Source: Micromonospora halophytica (GTDB lineage: Bacteria; Actinomycetota; Actinomycetes; Mycobacteriales; Micromonosporaceae). Taken from it: 64,000 bases of DNA. Location of the stretch: assembly GCF_900090245.1 (NCBI RefSeq), contig NZ_FMDN01000022.1:1-64000 (forward strand), read 5' to 3'. The notes beneath the pieces are model-generated. The model was not told the DNA's origin, ran no database searches, and saw only the letters and a list, made by a program, of their open reading frames with translations. Positions 39,327 through 47,927 of the stretch are shown here, one piece after another (position 1 is the stretch's first letter; each line of letters opens with the position of its first letter). The translations under genes and the position numbers were made by a program.

Positions 39327-41611
39327 CGGGGTTCCTCGGTGGTGAGTCGTCGTACGTCGTCGAGCAGGGTGTTGCGGGGCATCAGCGGAGCCCAGACATG
39401 TCGGAGCTGATGCTCCAGGCGGCGGCGCAGCGGCTCCCGCCCCGTCACCAGCCGGGCGAGCAGCTCCAGGCAGTAGGCCGCGACCTCGGGCTGCCGGTCG
39501 GCGCGGTTCAACCAGAAGCCGAGCGTGCGCCACGAGCGGTAGGCGGTGCCGGGGAGGCTGAGAGCGGCGGCCCAGCAGGTGACCAGGTCCGTCATGGGCA
39601 CGGTGCCGCCACGCACCATGTCGAGAAGCTCCGGCCAGTGCTCCCGGGGAGCCGGTGCCCACCGGTCGGCGAGCACGCGAAGGGCACGGCCGGCGTGCAG
39701 CCGGACCTCCGGATCCGGCGAGGTGCTCCACTCGGCCAGGGCCGGCAGCACCCGCTCCTCATGACCGGCGGCGTGCACCTCGACCAGGCCGCGCACCACC
39801 GAGTTGTGCCACCGCTGCATCCGTGCCTCGGCGATCTGGCGAAGCTGGACGAGCGCCGCGTCCGGCCACAGGCGGGCCAGCCCCGATGCGTACGCCCTGG
39901 CCACCGTGTCCCGAAGATGCGCCGGTCCGTTCGCCGCCCACCGGTCCAGTTCCACCCGGACCCGCTGCCGCAACTGCGGCTGCATGGCCATGGCCACCAG
40001 AGCGACGGCGGCCGCCTGCCGCACGCTCGCCCGGCGTTCCCTCGCGAGAAGATCGACGGTGTGGAGCGCCGCCCGCACCCCGTGCCGGGCGGCCCAGCCG
40101 ATCGAACCCGCAGCAGCCTCCCGCACGCCGGGGGAACCGGTCCGCACCAGCTCGGCCAGCCAGCCGAGCAGTTGTTCCGGGAGCCACCAGTCCGACCAGG
40201 CCACCTCCAACAGGCTGGTCCGCAGCTGGTCGTTGCCGGCGGAGAACTCGAGCCGCCGCCCGCCCGTCGGCCGATCGTCGTCGACCAGCAGGACCGCCTG
40301 CCGTAGCGCGGGGCCGAGCAGCGCGTCGACCGTCCCGCCGGTGAGGCTCGCCGGCGCGGGACCGGGGAACTCACCGATCGGCCCGGACGCCGCCAGCAGT
40401 CGACCGGCAGCGTGGATCTCGGCCACCGGCTGTCCCGCCAGGACGGCGCACGACAACCGGAACGCCCGGCGGTGCTCGGCGCTCCACGGACCGGCAGCGG
40501 ACGACGTGTCCTCGACGGCCAGGATGCGGGTCGCCCGCTCACGCAGCTGACGCGGCAGCAACCGCTCCAGCCGCTCGGTGAAGTCGGCAGCTCGCGGGGG
40601 CGCCTGCCCGATCAGCTCCGCCAGCCGTACGACCTCGCTCACCCGGGGACCACCGGACAGGTGGGCCGAGAGGAGCGGGTGCGCCACGCACTCGTCGAGG
40701 TACGCGTCGAGGCAGTCACCTACGCAGTCGTCGGAGCACCACCCGACGCAGCGTCCCCGCAACAGGCGGCGCAACTGTGCCCGGAACACCTCCACCGGAG
40801 CCGCCGGGCGGTGCGGCACCAGGTGCCCCGCGAACGCGTGGTCGCGCCGTCCGAAGTCCCCCACCAGCAGCAGAGTGCTGCCGACCGTCTCGGCGCGGGC
40901 GGCCAGAGCGACGAGGGTCATCCCGTCCAGCTCGCCAACCACGCCGTCGGTCAGCCGCAGCACGTGGCCGTAACCGGCGCGCAACGGCGCGTCAGGGCGC
41001 AGCAGGTCGGTCAACTGCTCCGCGTCGAGGACCGCGACATGGTCGAAGCCGTGTCGGCGGGCGGAGGCCAGGCATGCCGCGCTCTGCCGCCCCGTCCCCT
41101 CCGGCCCCGACAGGCAGACCAGATGACGCTGTTTGAGGTGCCGGTCGAGCTGCTGGTCGCTCGGGGTCGGGGCGTAGCCGTCGGCCAGTTGCCGGACCCA
41201 GACTCCACTGAGCGTCTCGGACCAGGTCCGGCCGCCGGAGCCCACGCCCGTCGTGGTGATGTTCACGGTGCCGATCGCGGTCGCCCCCGGCCCGGTCGCG
41301 TTCTGGCCCCGCACTCGTACGTCGCCGACATCGATCAGGGACGGGGCACCGAGCAGAGAAGCGAGCCGGGCCAGGACCTGACCGGCGTCGACCGCCTCCT
41401 CAGGTTCATCGGCGAGATCCTGCTCGTCGGGACCCTCCGCCTCCGCAGACCCCGTCGGCGGGCCGGGCAGCCCGTCTTCCGGCCCGACCCGCCGCTCCCC
41501 GTCGTCGCGTGTCAGCTCGTCCTCGACGTCGGCATGCGGCACGGACGCCGGGCCGAGCGAGGCATCGGCAGGGTGACCCCGTGCTTCGCCTGCCCAGGTC
41601 GTCCCGGTCAT
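39323..41611 (-). CDS. P-loop NTPase with helical-repeat C-terminus and shared signalling motif
   Basis: A 762-residue protein. The acidic N-terminus (1-75) is followed by a short helix and the motif at 95-118 whose core is RGQNATGPGATAIGTV. A single P-loop-like segment (LSGPEGTGRQS, about 167-177) opens an NTPase-type domain with LLLVGDF as possible Walker B. A Cys-rich patch (CVGWCSDDCVGDC) lies near residue 280. From about 490 the protein is HEAT-like helical repeats. The layout is STAND/NLR-like: signalling motif, switch NTPase, superstructure sensor. It is coupled by 4-bp overlaps to the cyclase-like gene before and the possible SPFH gene after. Confidence 0.65.
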   Translation of the reverse strand: MTGTTWAGEARGHPADASLGPASVPHADVEDELTRDDGERRVGPEDGLPGPPTGSAEAEGPDEQDLADEPEEAVDAGQVLARLASLLGAPSLIDVGDVRVRGQNATGPGATAIGTVNITTTGVGSGGRTWSETLSGVWVRQLADGYAPTPSDQQLDRHLKQRHLVCLSGPEGTGRQSAACLASARRHGFDHVAVLDAEQLTDLLRPDAPLRAGYGHVLRLTDGVVGELDGMTLVALAARAETVGSTLLLVGDFGRRDHAFAGHLVPHRPAAPVEVFRAQLRRLLRGRCVGWCSDDCVGDCLDAYLDECVAHPLLSAHLSGGPRVSEVVRLAELIGQAPPRAADFTERLERLLPRQLRERATRILAVEDTSSAAGPWSAEHRRAFRLSCAVLAGQPVAEIHAAGRLLAASGPIGEFPGPAPASLTGGTVDALLGPALRQAVLLVDDDRPTGGRRLEFSAGNDQLRTSLLEVAWSDWWLPEQLLGWLAELVRTGSPGVREAAAGSIGWAARHGVRAALHTVDLLARERRASVRQAAAVALVAMAMQPQLRQRVRVELDRWAANGPAHLRDTVARAYASGLARLWPDAALVQLRQIAEARMQRWHNSVVRGLVEVHAAGHEERVLPALAEWSTSPDPEVRLHAGRALRVLADRWAPAPREHWPELLDMVRGGTVPMTDLVTCWAAALSLPGTAYRSWRTLGFWLNRADRQPEVAAYCLELLARLVTGREPLRRRLEHQLRHVWAPLMPRNTLLDDVRRLTTEEPR

Positions 41612-42438
41612 CGGCCACCGCCGTCGCCACCGAGGCTGACATCGCGGCCGACCGAGCCGATCGCCGTCGCATTCGGTCCGATCGCGTTCTGACCACGGAC
41701 CTGGATGTCGCCGGTGCTGATGTGCGTCCCGGTCGACGTGGCTCCCTCGGCTGGCGCCGCAGGCGATCGTCGTCCGCCCCTCGCCCCTTCCTCGGCGGTG
41801 TGGCGGGTGCGCGGCCCGTCCGCCGGCGAAGTCTGCGACGGCTCCCAGGACGAGATGTCCTCGTCGACGACGCAGAGCCAGGCGTGCTCCCGGAAGTCCT
41901 TGTCCGGGTGGGCGATCTCGACACGGCGGAATCTCTCCGGACGCATCTCCTCCGGATACTCGGTGACGACGTCTCGGTAGATCTCCGTGGAGACCACCAG
42001 CGCGACCCCGGCGCCGGGGAAGTCCGCCAGTGCCTTCCGCACGGGGTCGGCCTCACAGAGCCGGCAGACGTGCACGACCGCGTTGCCCGGAAAGCCGTTC
42101 GCACCGTCGAGGTGGACCATTCCCTGGTGGATCGCCACCCGGAGGCGGACCCGGGCAGCCGGGAGGCGGCTGCTGTTGTGGTGCCTCAACCGGCGGTCCA
42201 GCTCGGGTACGAAGCGGCCGATGACTCGCGCCTCGGGAACATCCCTGGGCAGGATCGCCAGTTCGCCGTCTCCCGCCTGCTGGGTCGTCCAGGTGACGCG
42301 GTCCAGCCCGACGTCCCGCGCCGCCTTCTTCAGCAACTGCTTGAAGTCCTGCTGCGCCTCGTACTGCTGGAGATTGCTGCGCCGGCTGTACCGCTCCATG
42401 TCCACGGCCACCAGGAGTCGCCGCTCGGGATGTCGCAT
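41608..42438 (-). CDS. nucleotidyl-cyclase-like protein with C-terminal signalling motif
   Basis: A 276-residue protein. Residues 7-160 resemble a class III nucleotidyl cyclase homology domain: LLVAVDMERYS supplies a first metal Asp (D13), QQAGDGELAIL the second (D57), and RLRVAIHQGMVH the G-I-H-T-G-like strand followed by NAVVHVCRLCEAD in place of VNxAARL. A disordered acidic/Pro-rich linker (about 195-238) ends in motif 239-262, core RGQNAIGPNATAIGSV, nearly identical to one in the next gene. ATG 42438 is the best start. It is divergent from a CRP-family gene, so its product could be a cNMP read by that regulator. Confidence 0.65.
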   Translation of the reverse strand: MRHPERRLLVAVDMERYSRRSNLQQYEAQQDFKQLLKKAARDVGLDRVTWTTQQAGDGELAILPRDVPEARVIGRFVPELDRRLRHHNSSRLPAARVRLRVAIHQGMVHLDGANGFPGNAVVHVCRLCEADPVRKALADFPGAGVALVVSTEIYRDVVTEYPEEMRPERFRRVEIAHPDKDFREHAWLCVVDEDISSWEPSQTSPADGPRTRHTAEEGARGGRRSPAAPAEGATSTGTHISTGDIQVRGQNAIGPNATAIGSVGRDVSLGGDGGGR

Positions 42439-42508
42439 CGTCTTGCCACCCTTCGTCACCAAGCCCGCCGTACGTACGGACACCGCAGGGGACATCGAAG
42501 CGACATCG

Positions 42509-42525
42509 ACGGGTCGAGAACCCGT
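42509..42525. promoter_or_regulatory. inverted repeat in the cyclase/CRP divergent region
   Basis: ACGGGT, 5 nt, ACCCGT forms a perfect 6-bp-arm palindrome between the divergent cyclase-like and CRP-family genes. The same 176-bp gap holds direct repeats CGACATCGA and TGTCGGGNAC and the palindrome CCTGATCAGG (42571-42580). Any could be the CRP-family binding site; no canonical TGTGA/TCACA site was seen. Confidence 0.4.
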
Positions 42526-42614
42526 AGAAGTAGGGCATCGGCCGAAACTGTCGGGCACCGGTCATCCCATCCTGATCAGGTGTCGGGGACGCCCGCTCAG
42601 GCTGCGCTGAAGCC

Positions 42615-43499
42615 ATGCGAACGGCGGTGATCGACCTGCTCCTGACGGTGGGGGTGGAGCCACTGACGATCCTGGCTCTGCTGGTCGTCCAACTCGTGAC
42701 GACGGCCCTGGCCCGCTTCGGGGCGTTGCGCTCCGCGTGGGACCGGCTACGCTTCGACGGCCTTCGTTGGTGGAGAAGAGTGAGGGTGCCGATGCGGCGA
42801 GAACGTGCCCGACCCGCCGTGGAGTGGCCGTACGGGACCTTCCTGCAACGGCTGGCCCCCTCGGTGCGCGCGGCGTTGTTGGAGCTGGGCGTCCGGCGGC
42901 GGGTGCCGGCCGGGCAGATCGTGATCCACGAGGGCGTCCGCGAGTCCCACCTGGTCCTGCTGGAGGAGGGCCTGACCAAGGTCACCGCCACACTTCCCGA
43001 CGGCCGCACCGCTCTGCTGGCCCTGCGGGTCGGTGGCGACCTGGTGGGCGAGATGTCGGCGCTCAACGACCGCCCCCGCTCGGCGACCATCACCACCTGC
43101 GGCCCGACCCGCTACAGCGTCATCTCGCCGGACCACTTCAAGACCTTCCTCGCCCGGCACCCGGACGCCGCGCTCGAACTCGCGGCCATGGTCTCGGACC
43201 GGCTGCGTTGGTCGAACCGGCGACGCATCGACTTCACCTCGTACCCGGTGAAGATCCGGGTGGCCCGGGTGATCGCGGAGCTGTGCCGATCACATGGCCG
43301 GCAGGACAGGCACGGCATCGTCATCGACGTACGGCTGACGCAACCGGAGCTGGCCACGATCTGCGGGGCGGCCGAGACCTCCGTGCAGAAGGCGCTCCGC
43401 GAGCTGCGCACCGACGGCCTGGTCGAGACGGACTACCGGCGGATCACCGTCCCTGACCTGGCGTCGCTCGCGCGCTGCGGCGAGGTGGAACCGGAGTAG
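42615..43499 (+). CDS. CRP/FNR-family regulator with hydrophobic N-terminal extension
   Basis: The core (about residues 78-285) is a standard CRP protein. The cNMP-binding barrel has an intact phosphate cassette, GEMSALNDRPRSATI, retaining the Glu and Arg-Ser that bind cyclic nucleotides. The winged helix contains LTQPELATICGAAETSVQKA. The frame opens at ATG 42615 with one clear hydrophobic helix (about 5-33) and a basic stretch, unusual for CRP. A shorter start at GTG 42780 or ATG 42792 would give a normal-sized protein. Third positions of the extension are mostly G/C, so I keep it as possible coding. It is divergent from the cyclase-like gene. Confidence 0.82.
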   Translation: MRTAVIDLLLTVGVEPLTILALLVVQLVTTALARFGALRSAWDRLRFDGLRWWRRVRVPMRRERARPAVEWPYGTFLQRLAPSVRAALLELGVRRRVPAGQIVIHEGVRESHLVLLEEGLTKVTATLPDGRTALLALRVGGDLVGEMSALNDRPRSATITTCGPTRYSVISPDHFKTFLARHPDAALELAAMVSDRLRWSNRRRIDFTSYPVKIRVARVIAELCRSHGRQDRHGIVIDVRLTQPELATICGAAETSVQKALRELRTDGLVETDYRRITVPDLASLARCGEVEPE

Positions 43500-43711
43500 C
43501 CGCGGGGGCGAGGGGTACCGATTCGGCGCCTCGGCGATGAACGCGCACGACGACACCGTCGGCGCGCGAGACGGCGGCCGGTGGCACGCCCTCTCCGCCG
43601 GCTCGAACCCACCCGTCGTACGGTCCGTGCAACTTCCGCCACCGTGCGTTTGCATCGATTGCTATGATTCCCTGGCGGAGGTGTGGGGTCGATGACGACC
43701 ACGGGGGGCAC

Positions 43712-45505
43712 ATGGGCCTGGCCTACGAGATCCTCGGTCCGGTACGCGTGTACCGGGACGGCCGGACGCTGAGACTGCCCGCCGGTCGTCCCACCGCCGC
43801 GCTGGTCACTCTCCTCCTGCACGCCGGGTCGGCGGTGCCCGTCGAGCGACTGTGCCAGGAGTTGTGGGGCGCTCACCCACCCGCGTCGGCGGTGGCGAAC
43901 CTGCGCAGTCACGTCAGCCAGTTACGGCACCTGCTCACCTCGCCCGGCGAGCCGGTGCGCTTACGCGCCGAGTGCGGCGGCTACCTGCTCCGGGTCGAGC
44001 CGGGTGAGCTGGACGCCGCGGAGTTCGAACGGCTGGCCGACGAGGGGCAGGCGGCGCGGGCCCACGGCGCGGCGGACCTCGCCGCCGCCCGGTGCGAGCA
44101 GGCCCTGGCACTGTGGTCGCCCACCGAGCCGCCACCCGCGTACGGCCCGATCACCGCAGCCACCTTCGACCGGCTGCGCGAGCGGCGGGCCGAGGTGCGC
44201 GAGACGTACGCCCAGGCCCGGCTGGACCTGGGCGATCCCGGCTCATCCGCGCTGACCGGCCTGCTCCGGCGACACGTGGCGGAGTACCCGCTGCGCGAGT
44301 CGGCCTGGAGTCTGCTGATGCGGGTGCAGCACCGGGCCGGCGACCGGGCCGCCGCCCTGCAGACCTACCGGGCCGCCTGCCGGGCGCTCGCCGGTGAGCT
44401 GGGCGTGCCGCCCGGGCCCGAGCTGACCACGCTCTACCGCACCGTCCGCCGGGGCGAGGGCCCGCCGGACCGGACCGCCCTGCGCGTACCCGGCCGGTCG
44501 CCGCGCGGCCCGCAACCGGTCCGCCTCGCGCCCGTACCCCATGAGCTGCCCTGCGCCGCACTGCCCTTCGTCGGCCGGCGGGCGGAGCTGACCCGGCTCA
44601 CCACCGGGCTGACCCGCGCCGGGCGACGGCCGATGACACTGTCCGTGTACGGCATGGCCGGCGCCGGCAAGTCCGCCCTCGCGCTCAGGGCCGCGGCCGA
44701 GACCGTCGACGCCTTCCCCGACGGGCAGCTCCACCTGGACCTGGGTGGCTCGGTCGCCGGCGCGCGGCTCCCGCCGCTGCAGGTGGCCGACCGGGTGCTC
44801 CGGTCCCTGGACCCCTCGGCCGGGCCCGCCACCAGCCTGGCGGAGGCGCGCGCCCGGGTCCGGTCCCTGCTGTTCGACCGCCGGGTGCTCCTGGTGCTCG
44901 ACAACGCCACCGATCCGGCCCAGGTGGAGGAGCTGCTGCCGGTACGCGGCGGGTGCGCGCTGGTGGTGACCAGCCGGACGCCGGTGCTCGACGTGGCCGG
45001 CCGCATCCGGCTGGAACCGCTGCCGCAGGAGGACGGGCTCGCCCTGTTGCGGGCGACCGTCGGCGACCGTCAGGTGGACGAGGAGCCGGAGGCCGCCGTC
45101 GCGGTCGTCACCCTCTGCGAAGGGTTGCCGCTGGCCCTGCGGACCGCCGCCCGCCGGCTGGCGGAGGGGTCGCACTGGTCCATGGCGCGGCTGGCCCGGC
45201 TGCTGCGCGACGAGCGTTTCCGGCTCGCCGAGACCGGGCTGCGGCCCCGGCTCACCGCCAGCTACCAGCTGCTCGGGTCGGCGGCCCCGGTGTTCCGGCT
45301 GCTCGGCCGGACCCGCCCGGGGCCGGTCACCGCCGACCAGGCGGCCGCGCTGACCGGCGTGCCGCGGGAGGAGGCGGCCCGGGCGCTGGACCGGCTGGTG
45401 GCGGCGCAGCTCGCCGAGCCGGTCGGGCGGGGCCGTTTCCTCCTCGGCGAGCTGGTCCGGCTCTACGCCGCCGAACTGGCCGCCGCCGAAGCGACCGTGA
45501 CCTGA
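43712..45505 (+). CDS. AfsR/SARP-type regulator (winged helix, BTAD, NB-ARC)
   Basis: A 597-residue pathway-type regulator. It has an N-terminal OmpR-like winged helix (about 1-90), a bacterial transcriptional activation domain (about 95-240, with AEYPLRESAWSLLMRVQHRA), and an NB-ARC ATPase with P-loop MAGAGKSALALRA (about 315-327), LLVLDNATDPAQ and CALVVTSR. The usual TPR tail is absent, so it is a short AfsR. ATG 43712 follows GGGGGG; TATGAT at 43661-43666 may be the -10. It converges with the exporter operon 15 bp away and likely activates the peptide locus, where SARP-type heptamer repeats occur. Confidence 0.88.
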   Translation: MGLAYEILGPVRVYRDGRTLRLPAGRPTAALVTLLLHAGSAVPVERLCQELWGAHPPASAVANLRSHVSQLRHLLTSPGEPVRLRAECGGYLLRVEPGELDAAEFERLADEGQAARAHGAADLAAARCEQALALWSPTEPPPAYGPITAATFDRLRERRAEVRETYAQARLDLGDPGSSALTGLLRRHVAEYPLRESAWSLLMRVQHRAGDRAAALQTYRAACRALAGELGVPPGPELTTLYRTVRRGEGPPDRTALRVPGRSPRGPQPVRLAPVPHELPCAALPFVGRRAELTRLTTGLTRAGRRPMTLSVYGMAGAGKSALALRAAAETVDAFPDGQLHLDLGGSVAGARLPPLQVADRVLRSLDPSAGPATSLAEARARVRSLLFDRRVLLVLDNATDPAQVEELLPVRGGCALVVTSRTPVLDVAGRIRLEPLPQEDGLALLRATVGDRQVDEEPEAAVAVVTLCEGLPLALRTAARRLAEGSHWSMARLARLLRDERFRLAETGLRPRLTASYQLLGSAAPVFRLLGRTRPGPVTADQAAALTGVPREEAARALDRLVAAQLAEPVGRGRFLLGELVRLYAAELAAAEATVT

Positions 45506-45520
45506 CGGGCGGCGCGACGG

Positions 45521-47365
45521 TCACACCGGCGACGGGGTGTCCTCCCGGTAGCCGTGCGCCTGGAGGTTGAACAGCCGGGCGTAGTCACCGGCGGCGGCGA
45601 GCAGCCCGTGGTGGTCGCCGCGCTCGGTCACCCGGCCGTCGGCGAGCACCACGATGGCGTCCGCCTCGCGGACGGCGTTGAGCCGGTGCGAGATGAGCAG
45701 GCTGGTCCGGCCCCGCCGCAGCTCCCGCAGTCGGGTGTGCAGGTCGTGCTCGGCCTCGGCGTCGAGGCCCGAACTCGGTTCGTCGAGGACGAGCAGGTCC
45801 ACCTCGGCGCGCAGGAACCCCCGGGCCAGCGCGACCCGCTGCCACTGGCCGCCGGACAGGACCACCCCCGCCTGCGGGTCGTCCCGGTCCGGTCCGTCGA
45901 AGAACACCCTGGTCAACAGGGTGTCATAGCCACGCGGCAGGGCGGTCAGGGTGTCGTCGACACCGGCGTGCCGGGCGGCCTGTCGCAGCCGGTCGGAGTC
46001 CCCGAGCGCCGACAGGTCACCGACGGCGATGTTCTCGCCGGCGGTCAGGTCGTACGGCACGAAGTCCTGGAACACCGCGCCGAGCCGCTCCCGCAACGCC
46101 TGCGGGTCGAACTCGCGCAGGTCCACACCGTCCCAGAGGATCGCGCCACGCTCCGGGTCGTAGAACCGGCACAGCAGCTTGACCAGTGTGCTCTTCCCGG
46201 CGCCGTTGAGGCCGACCAGCGCCGTGGTCGCACCGTGCGGCAGGTACAGGTCGACCCCGCGCAGCACCCAGGGATGCTCGGGCGAGTACCGGAACCAGAC
46301 GTCACGCAGCTCGATCCCGCGCCGCAGGGGCGGCACCGGGCGGGGCGTGGCGGGTACCGGCAGGTCGGGCTCGGCGCGTACCACCTGGTCGTAGTGGTCG
46401 AAGAGCAGCAGCGCTTGGTGGATGGCGCCGACCTGGCCGACCAGGGCGCCCAGGGCGCCCTGCACGCCCGGCACGGCCGCCAGGTAGACGGCGACGTCGC
46501 CCAGGCTGAGCCGCCCGGCGGCGGCCGCGTTGACGGTCCACACCACACCGACGCCGGCCACCCCGGCGCCGAGCAGACCCAGCAGCGCCTGTGCCCGCAT
46601 CTCCCGGCGATCCAGCCGACTCTCCACCCGGTGCATGCCGTGCAGCTCGTCGAGCATCCGGTCGCCGAAGAACCGGCCGAGGCCGAAGAGGCGCACCTCC
46701 TTGGCGGCCGGCACCCCGGTCAACAGGTGGGCGAAGAACAGGTCGCGCCGCTGGAAGTGCTCCAGCCGCAGCACCATCGCCATCCGGGCCCGGTTGAGGC
46801 GCAGCTGGATCCAGAGCGTGGGCAGCGCCGCCACCAGCACGAGCAGCCCGATGACCGGGCTCAGGGCCAGCAGCACGCCGAGGAAGCCGGCGATCGCGAT
46901 GACGCTCTGCACCGCGCCGAGCGCGTTGCCGGTGAGCTGGGTCGGCCCGAGGTGCCCGGTCTGCTGCGCGGCCTGCAACCGGTCCTGGAAGACCGGATCC
47001 TCGAGCCGGACCAGCCCCACCAGGCGGGACACCGCGTCGTGCAGGCGTCGGCGCACCAGGCGGGTGACCGCCCGGCTGCGCTCGTCCTCGACGTACCTGC
47101 GCAGGTGCGGCAGGACCGCCGCGACGGCGGCGGCGACGGCCAGCCCCACCCCGAGCAGCACCACCGGCACGGCCGGGCCGCCCCGGCCGGTGAGCCGGTC
47201 CAGGACGAGCTTGGTCAGCCCGGCCACGACCACCGGGGTCGCGCCGGCCAGGACGGCGAGCAGCAGGTCGACGCCCGTGCCCGCGGGCGCCGCCCGCCAG
47301 GTGAGCCCGAGGGCCACCCGGGCGTGCCGGGCGGCCCGACGGGCGGTGAGGCGCGGTGCGGTCAC
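45521..47365 (-). CDS. ABC exporter (fused membrane and ATPase domains)
   Basis: A 614-residue half-transporter with an N-terminal six-helix exporter domain (about 15-325) and a C-terminal ATPase. Walker A is GLNGAGKST, the signature LSGGQWQRVALARG, Walker B LLVLDEPSSGLD, and the switch histidine lies in LISHRL. No C39 peptidase domain precedes it, so a leader must be cut elsewhere. The GTG start at 47365 overlaps the stop of the MauD-like gene. As last gene of mauE-mauD-ABC it is the probable exporter of the Cys-rich peptide. Confidence 0.88.
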   Translation of the reverse strand: MTAPRLTARRAARHARVALGLTWRAAPAGTGVDLLLAVLAGATPVVVAGLTKLVLDRLTGRGGPAVPVVLLGVGLAVAAAVAAVLPHLRRYVEDERSRAVTRLVRRRLHDAVSRLVGLVRLEDPVFQDRLQAAQQTGHLGPTQLTGNALGAVQSVIAIAGFLGVLLALSPVIGLLVLVAALPTLWIQLRLNRARMAMVLRLEHFQRRDLFFAHLLTGVPAAKEVRLFGLGRFFGDRMLDELHGMHRVESRLDRREMRAQALLGLLGAGVAGVGVVWTVNAAAAGRLSLGDVAVYLAAVPGVQGALGALVGQVGAIHQALLLFDHYDQVVRAEPDLPVPATPRPVPPLRRGIELRDVWFRYSPEHPWVLRGVDLYLPHGATTALVGLNGAGKSTLVKLLCRFYDPERGAILWDGVDLREFDPQALRERLGAVFQDFVPYDLTAGENIAVGDLSALGDSDRLRQAARHAGVDDTLTALPRGYDTLLTRVFFDGPDRDDPQAGVVLSGGQWQRVALARGFLRAEVDLLVLDEPSSGLDAEAEHDLHTRLRELRRGRTSLLISHRLNAVREADAIVVLADGRVTERGDHHGLLAAAGDYARLFNLQAHGYREDTPSPV

Positions 47366-47901
47366 CGCGCCACCGGGAGGTCCAGGCGGGCGATGCCGAA
47401 CGCCGTGGACGCCACGACCCCCTGCTGGTCCAGCAGGCCGAAGGCCGGGAAACCCTTGATCGCGAACGCCTTCGGCAGCGGTCCGGTGCCGGGTTCGACG
47501 AAGACCGTGGCCAGCGCGGCGAACCGGTCGGCGTACTCCTGGGTCTCGGGACCCTTGCCGACCACGACGACCCAGACGTGCTCCGGGCCGCCGGGCATCT
47601 CCGCAGCCCGCTGCTGCAGCTCCGGCAGCTGCTCCTCGCAGTGGTCGCAGCCCGGGGAGAGGAACGCCACCAGGGTCATCGGCGGGATGTCGGCACGGGT
47701 GCGGACCCGGCCGTCCACGGTGGTGGAGACGAAGTCGCCGGGGATCGCGCCGACCTCCAGCATCACCTCCGGGGGTGCGGACTGACGCTCGTTGAGCAGT
47801 TCGGTGTGCTCCCGCAGCCGGCGGATCACGCCGAGCAGCAGCACCAAATTGAGCAGGCCGAGAGCGGCGACGAGGACGACGGCGGCGGTCAGCAGCGCCA
47901 T
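47362..47901 (-). CDS. MauD/TlpA-like membrane-anchored thiol-disulfide protein
   Basis: A 179-residue protein with one N-terminal membrane helix (3-26) and a thioredoxin-fold domain. The redox motif is FLSPGCDHCEEQLP (Cys85-x2-Cys88), the form seen in MauD, which with MauE helps form the many disulfides of methylamine dehydrogenase small subunit. KGFPAFGLLD carries the cis-proline region. ATG 47901 has AAGGAG. No methylamine dehydrogenase gene is near; the Cys-rich peptide is the obvious client. Confidence 0.85.
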   Translation of the reverse strand: MALLTAAVVLVAALGLLNLVLLLGVIRRLREHTELLNERQSAPPEVMLEVGAIPGDFVSTTVDGRVRTRADIPPMTLVAFLSPGCDHCEEQLPELQQRAAEMPGGPEHVWVVVVGKGPETQEYADRFAALATVFVEPGTGPLPKAFAIKGFPAFGLLDQQGVVASTAFGIARLDLPVAR

Positions 47902-47927
47902 GGACGGCTCCTTCGGTAGGGGTGGGG

